Shown in pieces: positions 60,205 to 64,000 of a stretch of DNA of 64,000 nucleotides (position 1 is the first letter of the stretch; each line of letters begins with the position of its first letter). The stretch is from an uncultured Desulfosporosinus sp. Its GTDB lineage: Bacteria; Bacillota; Desulfitobacteriia; Desulfitobacteriales; Desulfitobacteriaceae. Both the position numbers and the translations under genes were made by a program. The stretch is taken from positions 61,910 through 125,909 of the forward strand of contig CAKMJS010000003.1 of assembly GCA_927405585.1 (NCBI GenBank), read 5' to 3'. Under the pieces are notes generated by a model, which ran no database searches, was not told the DNA's origin, and saw only the letters and a program-made list of their open reading frames with translations.

Positions 60205-60305
60205 AATCTGGGGGCGACCAACTTCACTTAACAGAGAGTTTGCGACATCGGAGAGAATATGAATGTAGTAACCCGACTTCGGTAACCCGCGAACCGTTCA
60301 CGACA
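60203..60305 (+). repeat. attC-like structured element E1
   Basis: First copy of the cassette-boundary element. Order: TGAATCTGGGGGC, outer TAACAG (TAAC 60229-60232), arm GTTTGCG, inner TCGG, core GAGAGAATATG (60251-60261), inner CCGA, arm CGCGAAC and GTTC at 60296. The right side is the least regular of the four copies. A CCGCGCC/GGCGCGG hairpin follows at about 60320-60338, before the methyltransferase-like gene. Confidence 0.7.
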
Positions 60306-60385
60306 TATCGTGCAAAGGCCGCGCCATCCTTGGCGCGGATGAAAAACTTAAGCTATAAAATCAAAGATCAAGAAAGTGGGATAAA

Positions 60386-60904
60386 ATGAATGCGTTTTTG
60401 ACAGTGATACCAATTATACTTATTAGGTATGGTCTTTTAAATGTGATAAACAAAGAAGCACTTAAACGTGCAAGTTTCTTTGCTCCATTAATCGGAAGAG
60501 AAAAGGTAGCATTCTGGGTTTATCAAATTGCAACCGCCTTTATCTTGCTATATTTATTAATACTTAAGATCAAAACTGAATCTGAGTGGTTTTACATAGG
60601 TCTGATAATATATAGTTTAGGACTTATTTTATATGCTGTATCTATAATAAATTATGCTAAGCCTAAAATGAACGGAATAAATATAAATGGGTTATATCGA
60701 GTATCACGCAACCCTATGTACGTTGCATACTTCATTTATTTTTTAGGGTGTGTATTTTTGACTCGTTCATGGGTACTACTTGCGTTATTAATAAGTTTTC
60801 AAATATCAGTACACTGGATTATTATTTCAGAAGAAAGATGGTGTATTAGGGAATTCGGAGAAGAGTATATAAAATATATGAATAAGGTGAGACGTTATAT
60901 TTGA
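60386..60904 (+). CDS. Isoprenylcysteine carboxyl methyltransferase-like membrane protein
   Basis: 172 residues with four or five membrane helices. The C-terminal part carries the ICMT/PEMT pattern LYRVSRNPMYVAYFIYFLG...SEERWCIREFGEEYIKYMNKVRRYI, in which RNPMY and the EE-x-F-G-x-x-Y segment form the SAM site. Bacterial members methylate small or lipid substrates that are mostly unknown. ATG at 60386 has a modest AGTGGGA upstream. It lies between elements E1 and E2 and therefore has the position of a gene cassette. AT-richness is above that of the polA-mutM neighbours. Confidence 0.75.
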   Translation: MNAFLTVIPIILIRYGLLNVINKEALKRASFFAPLIGREKVAFWVYQIATAFILLYLLILKIKTESEWFYIGLIIYSLGLILYAVSIINYAKPKMNGININGLYRVSRNPMYVAYFIYFLGCVFLTRSWVLLALLISFQISVHWIIISEERWCIREFGEEYIKYMNKVRRYI

Positions 60905-61009
60905 TAGGTTGTACAACTCTATTATTCAAGCGATAGTTTAAATTTTTTATATTATTTGACTTGAGGTTTATCAGTGGATATTTAAGGCAGCGCCGTCCGT
61001 GGCGCTGTC

Positions 61010-61106
61010 TGAGTCACGGGGCGCGATACGTCGTAGAACAGGCGTATTCCCAAAATTTGAGAGAATATGGACGTAGTAAGCAGACTTCGGGATACTCCTC
61101 TGCCCC
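61010..61106 (+). repeat. attC-like structured element E2
   Basis: TGAGTCACGGGGC, then GAACAG (61036-61041) in place of TAACAG, arm GTATTCCC, core GAGAGAATATG (61059-61069), CAGACTTC, arm GGGATAC, and CTGCCCC. The arms pair with one bulge. The outer TAAC/GTTA pair is lost, so this copy may be decayed. It is preceded by hairpin CAGCGCC-GTCCGT-GGCGCTG (60988-61007). Between E2 and E3 (61107-61220) there is no gene, only a 5'-half-like TAACAGGGGATTCCC at 61175-61189. Confidence 0.65.
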
Positions 61107-61220
61107 AAACTAACACAAGCTCTAGCTAGAACAAAAGAATTTGTATAGTTTAAATTATAAGAGGCTACTTCCGATAACAGGGGATTCCCAACACTTAGCC
61201 AGTATGAAAAGGGTCAAGTA

Positions 61221-61325
61221 TGCGTCACGGGCCGATGCACTTCATCTAACAGAGGGTTTGCAACATCGGAGAGAATATGAATGTAATAACCCGACGTCGC
61301 AAACCCTTGAACGTTATCTGACATC
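61221..61325 (+). repeat. attC-like structured element E3
   Basis: Very regular copy: TAACAG (TAAC 61247-61250), arm AGGGTTTGC (61253-61261), inner TCGG, core GAGAGAATATG (61269-61279), inner CCGA, arm GCAAACCCT (61299-61307), then GAACGTTATC with GTTA at 61313-61316. The 9-bp arm is perfect and differs in sequence from the arms of E2 and E4. Confidence 0.75.
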
Positions 61326-61337
61326 TGTCTTTTGGAG

Positions 61338-61509
61338 TCAATCTAGGAAGTCATATTTTCTTTTACCGTGGAAAATTCGTCGGATCTCAACTACATCATC
61401 CAGAACAACGTAAAATACAAGGTAGTTTTCAACTACCAGCATTCGATAATTAAGCTGAATAAGTCTTTGGTCCTTGGGGGCATGGCCCATATAAACCCCT
61501 GGTATATTT
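61338..61509 (-). pseudogene. ParE/RelE toxin fragment
   Basis: The minus strand reads IPGVYMGHAPKDQRLIQLNY, RMLVVENYLVFYVVLDDVVE and IRRIFHGKRKYDFLD before a stop, which is the C-terminal two thirds of a ParE-type toxin (compare YRMLxVxNYxVFYxVxxxxVxIxRVxxGxRDYxxxL). The N-terminal helices are missing: a stop lies just upstream and the sequence switches to the membrane-protein fragment at about 61510. No antitoxin gene is adjacent. It is transcribed against the direction of the other cassette genes. Confidence 0.65.
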
Positions 61510-61587
61510 AAACTTTATTTTCTTGTTTCATTGGGTTATTTATTATCAGCAATTTTAATAGCGGTGGGAAAGAAGAACAAAACATAG
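61510..61587 (+). pseudogene. C-terminal fragment of a membrane protein
   Basis: The frame LYFLVSLGYLLSAILIAVGKKNKT and stop reads like a last membrane helix with a basic tail. It lacks any start and abuts the ParE fragment. A TCGTTATGTG motif at 61607-61616 resembles the right end of the boundary element (GAACGTTAT), so the piece has the layout of a cassette end. Confidence 0.35.
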
Positions 61588-61641
61588 GATTTTTCAAGCG
61601 TCTCGAATCGTTATGTGCAATCCGCCATTGAGGAGGAAGCT

Positions 61642-62253
61642 ATGGAGAATAAAGAACCGTATAATGCAGTATTCTGGTGTTCGATATATTTTAGCGTACT
61701 ATCCAGCGTAATGATTATAGGCACTGGCATTTTTAGATGGACGCTGATGGATATATTTACTCCTTTTTTAGGATCTATTCTTATGTTAGTGATTTGGGGT
61801 TTAGTAATCATCGTTCTGACCACGTCAATCGTCTTATCATTAATCTTTTTAGTTACAACGGTTAGAAGAAATAAGTTTATAGCTGCAATCCCGCTGACTA
61901 TCTGTCTGTTTGTAGTGTTGGGTGCTTACTTCATTCCGTTTACAAAGCTTTCAGTAAGTTATGATTTCAGAACTAACATTAGCAAACGAGTAGAAATTGT
62001 TGAGCAAATTCAGACCGGTCAGCTCAAAATAACTCCTACATATGGAGAAAATATGAGTGCAGTCGTGCTACCTTCTGAGAAAGCATATCTTTCCAAAGGA
62101 GGTGGAGAGGTGCTTTATCAGAACGATGGGAGTACAACTAGTGTTTTCTTTTTCACATTCAGAGGAATATTGGACAACTTTTCAGGATTTATTTATAGAT
62201 CTGACGAAAACGAACCTTTTCCAACTGATTTCGGAGGGAGTTATTCAAAGTAA
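61642..62253 (+). CDS. Four-helix membrane protein with chimeric C-terminus
   Basis: 203 residues; ATG at 61642 follows GAGGAGGAAG. Hydrophobic segments at about 12-32, 40-62 and 78-98 are followed by an extracytoplasmic-looking domain (SYDFRTNISKRVEIVEQIQTGQLKITPTYGENM..). I do not know the family. The last five codons (GSYSK) are not its own: from 62238 the DNA is the 5' part of a DUF3788 gene read in another frame, so the natural end of this protein was lost by recombination. The shortened protein may still fold. Confidence 0.6.
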   Translation: MENKEPYNAVFWCSIYFSVLSSVMIIGTGIFRWTLMDIFTPFLGSILMLVIWGLVIIVLTTSIVLSLIFLVTTVRRNKFIAAIPLTICLFVVLGAYFIPFTKLSVSYDFRTNISKRVEIVEQIQTGQLKITPTYGENMSAVVLPSEKAYLSKGGGEVLYQNDGSTTSVFFFTFRGILDNFSGFIYRSDENEPFPTDFGGSYSK

Positions 62254-62660
62254 ATGATGCGCCGTCTTTTGAAGATATTAAGAAGTATATTGGAAAGGGA
62301 GAACCGATCTGGTCGGAACTACTCTCATATATTGAAAAAGCGTACAAAGTGCAACCAAAAATGACATATAGTATGTGTGCTGGGCAGCGAGGATGGAATG
62401 TAAAGTATCAAAAGAGCGGCAAGTCCTTATGTACCCTTTATCCAATGGAAGGATATTTTATTTCATTAGTTGTAGTAGGCGCTAAAGAAGAAGAAGAGGT
62501 AGAAATGGTATCGGGAACATTTACTCCTTATGTCGAAGAATTATACCGTAAAACGCCTTTTTCTTGTGGAGGCCGTTGGCTTATGATAAAGGTAACTGAT
62601 GAATCAGTGCTTAAAGATATAAAGAGCCTGATAGCAGTAAGAGTAAAACCAAAGAGTTAG
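62238..62660 (+). pseudogene. DUF3788 gene copy 1, 5'-truncated
   Basis: From 62238 the frame reads ELFKVNDAPSFEDIKKYIGK and on through GEPIWSELLSYIEKAYKVQP, KMTYSMCAGQRGWNVKYQKS, YPMEGYFISLVVVGAKEEEE and FTPYVEELYRKTPFSCGGRW to ..RVKPKS. This is a nearly whole DUF3788 protein, but its start codon and first four residues (MGWS in copy 2) are missing. Bases 62238-62547 are about 97 percent identical to 63453-63762 without gaps. DUF3788 is a small alpha/beta domain of unknown role, often in mobile regions. Translation from an internal GTG (62349) would give only the C-terminal part. Confidence 0.7.
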
Positions 62661-62758
62661 ATTCATCAAATAGAGCTCTATAGTGTTTAAGCCTAATACT
62701 CTGGAATAAAAATGTGTGTGGTTTTCCCAGGACTATTTTATAAGAAGAAGTGATAATT

Positions 62759-63247
62759 ATGGTTATGATTAGACCTACAAAACAATCGGACAACCCATTC
62801 TTATGGGACATGTTATATGAAATGGTATATATTCCGGAAGGAGAAGTTAATCCCGGTAGAGAAGTATTATTAAAGATACCAATTATTTCTAAATACCTTG
62901 ATGAGTTCGGCTTACGGAGCTCTGATATAGGTTTTGTCGCTGAAAGTGAGAGTAATCAATTAGTAGGGGCTGCCTGGCTGAGATTATTTGATGACAGTAA
63001 TAAAGGTTATGGGTATATAAGTGATGATATTCCGGAATTATGTATTGCGGTAATAGAAGAAGAACGGGGAAAAGGTATAGGCGGAGAATTATTAAATAAG
63101 CTCATAGATAAAGCGATATCAGATGGGTATCAATCAATCTCATTAAGTGTTGATTATAGAAACAATGCTGCCCGATTATATCTAAGAATGGGATTCAAAA
63201 AGACAGGAATTTTGGATGATTCATGGATAATGCGGTTAGATTTATAG
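62759..63247 (+). CDS. GNAT family N-acetyltransferase
   Basis: 162 residues. IRPTKQSDNPFLWDMLYEMV opens the fold. GAAWLRLFDDSNKGYGYISDDIPELCIAVIEEERGKGIGGELLNKLIDKA holds the acetyl-CoA loop R-G-K-G-I-G, and SLSVDYRNNAARLYLRMGFKKTG closes it. Substrate unknown. The ATG at 62759 has only a weak AAGAAG upstream; ATG at 62765 is an alternative. It lies between a truncated DUF3788 gene and element E4, in cassette position. Acetyltransferases are frequent cassette cargo in known integrons. Confidence 0.85.
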   Translation: MVMIRPTKQSDNPFLWDMLYEMVYIPEGEVNPGREVLLKIPIISKYLDEFGLRSSDIGFVAESESNQLVGAAWLRLFDDSNKGYGYISDDIPELCIAVIEEERGKGIGGELLNKLIDKAISDGYQSISLSVDYRNNAARLYLRMGFKKTGILDDSWIMRLDL

Positions 63248-63285
63248 ATTTGATTATTCGAGGACGCGCCGTCCGTGGCGCGTTC

Positions 63286-63385
63286 TGAATCTGGGGGCAG
63301 GAAACGTCACATAACAGTGAATTCCCTAAATCTGAGAGAATATGAAAGTAGTAACCAGACTTCGGGAATTCCCAGAACGTTATAT
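63286..63385 (+). repeat. attC-like structured element E4
   Basis: TGAATCTGGGGGC, ATAACAG (TAAC 63312-63315), arm TGAATTCCC (63318-63326), inner TCTG, core GAGAGAATATG (63334-63344), inner CAGA, arm GGGAATTC (63364-63371), CCAGA, then ACGTTAT with GTTA at 63379-63382. It is preceded by hairpin ACGCGCC-GTCCGT-GGCGCGT (63264-63283). The most complete copy: every paired block is intact. Confidence 0.78.
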
Positions 63386-63440
63386 AAAATCGCGCGCAAG
63401 AAGTCGCCACATCGTGTGGCTAATGATGGAGGTAAAATAT

Positions 63441-63767
63441 ATGGGATGGAGTGAGTTATTCAAAGTAAATGAAGCGCCGTCTTTTGAAGACATTAAGAAG
63501 TATATTGGAGAGGGAGAACCGATCTGGTCGGAACTACTCTCATATATTGAAAAAGCGTACCAAGTGCAACCAAAAATGACATATAGTAAGTGTGCTGGGC
63601 AGCGAGGATGGAATGTAAAGTATCAAAAGAGCGGCAAGGCCTTATGTACCCTTTATCCAATGGAAGGATATTTTATTTCATTAGTTGTAGTAGGCGCTAA
63701 AGAAGAAGAAGAGGTAGAAATGGTAGTGGGAACATTTACTCCTTATGTCGAAGAATTATACCCTTAA
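63441..63767 (+). CDS. DUF3788 family protein copy 2, 3'-truncated
   Basis: ATG at 63441 follows TGGAGG and opens MGWSELFKVNEAPSFEDIKK, continuing as in copy 1 to VEELYP, where a stop appears after 108 residues. Copy 1 goes on for another 37 residues (KTPFSCGGRWLMIKVTDESV and beyond), so copy 2 has lost its C-terminal strand and helix at about 63763. Together the two copies cover one complete gene. This copy keeps a good start directly after E4 and may still be translated. Confidence 0.7.
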   Translation: MGWSELFKVNEAPSFEDIKKYIGEGEPIWSELLSYIEKAYQVQPKMTYSKCAGQRGWNVKYQKSGKALCTLYPMEGYFISLVVVGAKEEEEVEMVVGTFTPYVEELYP

Positions 63768-63805
63768 TTAAGAAAGCTAAATCCACATCCTCAATCCATT
63801 CTTGC

Positions 63806-64000
63806 ATGCGAAATGTTATAACGTTCTGGGCATTCACGAAGCGTCCTTACCGCATTCTCATTAAGGGTATAATTATCGGCTTTTCAATTGCTGCGCCAGT
63901 TGGCCCGATTGGAGTTCTATGTATAAGGCGGACATTGACAGAGGGGAGATTATCTGGCTTCTTATCAGGAATAGGTGCGGCCACAGCTGATGCTACCTAT
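63806..64000 (+). CDS. LysE/RhtB-type exporter, partial at window edge
   Basis: 65 codons to the window end. After about 18 residues the LysE family start is clear: ILIKGIIIGFSIAAPVGPIG, then VLCIRRTLTEGRLSGFLSGIGAATADATY, covering the first helix and the conserved PVGPIG turn. Members export amino acids such as lysine or threonine. The first codons (MRNVITFWAFTKRPYR) lie over bases that match the boundary element in reverse, and no ribosome binding site precedes the ATG, so the native start may have been replaced. Confidence 0.7.
   Translation, partial: MRNVITFWAFTKRPYRILIKGIIIGFSIAAPVGPIGVLCIRRTLTEGRLSGFLSGIGAATADATY

Noticed and set aside
61141..61413. 90-codon frame across element E3
   Set aside because: It runs through the structured repeat and into the antisense of the ParE fragment; there is no ribosome binding site and no protein-like pattern.
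1..64000. CRISPR arrays, complete insertion sequences, prophage modules
   Set aside because: No regularly spaced identical repeats, no intact transposase and no phage structural genes are present; only recombinase remnants are seen.

Overview
The window looks like a chromosome segment from an anaerobic, spore-forming, low-GC Firmicute of the Peptococcaceae/Desulfitobacteriaceae type; Desulfosporosinus or Desulfitobacterium is my best guess. The evidence is strong GGAGG-type ribosome binding sites, an alpha/beta-type spore SASP, a reverse rubrerythrin, a rubredoxin-flavoprotein, a membrane polyferredoxin regulator, and a ytoI...dnaE...accD-accA gene order like that of Bacillus. The genus is an inference from gene content, not a database match.

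Layout. 1-10 kb is accessory DNA. It holds two tandem DUF3231 paralogues, several very small genes, a decayed serine recombinase, a truncated acetyltransferase, a 98-nt direct repeat, a small envelope-stress operon (Phd-like protein, YggT, coiled coil, GlsB/YeaQ) and a lone glycosyltransferase-like gene. 10-25 kb carries an RlmN-like radical SAM enzyme, a divergent ferredoxin and Crp/Fnr regulator, phosphatidylserine decarboxylase, a DMT transporter, DAHP synthase, reverse rubrerythrin with a PerR-like box, a P-type cation ATPase behind a yybP-ykoY manganese riboswitch, a MerR-type regulator with a textbook 19-bp-spacer operator, a DUF2087/GIY-YIG fusion with an internal ribosome binding site, and an 802-residue fusion of cNMP sensor, degenerate AAA+ module and membrane polyferredoxin.

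25-42 kb is mostly ordinary metabolism: pseudouridine synthase, aminopeptidase, 2-hydroxyacid dehydrogenase, lipid kinase, CCA-adding enzyme, redox proteins, QueG, aminotransferase with an Lrp regulator, aconitase, FmdB, TrmL, TagO, GH18 and an MBL hydrolase. It also contains an mscL gene gutted by an internal deletion and a long palindromic repeat. 42-60 kb is the housekeeping core (ytoI, fetAB, dnaE, coaD, accD, accA, tRNA-Leu, polA, mutM), with an AlgI/AlgJ-like acylation pair and a DUF1287 protein inserted in it.

60-64 kb is the most unusual part. Four copies of a structured element of about 100 nt punctuate a run of small, cassette-like and partly broken genes: an isoprenylcysteine methyltransferase-like protein, a ParE fragment, membrane proteins, two incomplete DUF3788 copies, a GNAT and a LysE-type gene. 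Each element has a TAAC...GTTA-like outer pair, arms that change in sequence yet stay complementary, and a conserved loop. The first copy abuts a truncated tyrosine recombinase. The architecture resembles integron attC sites and cassettes, which would be unexpected in a Firmicute. I regard this as the main candidate for an undescribed system.
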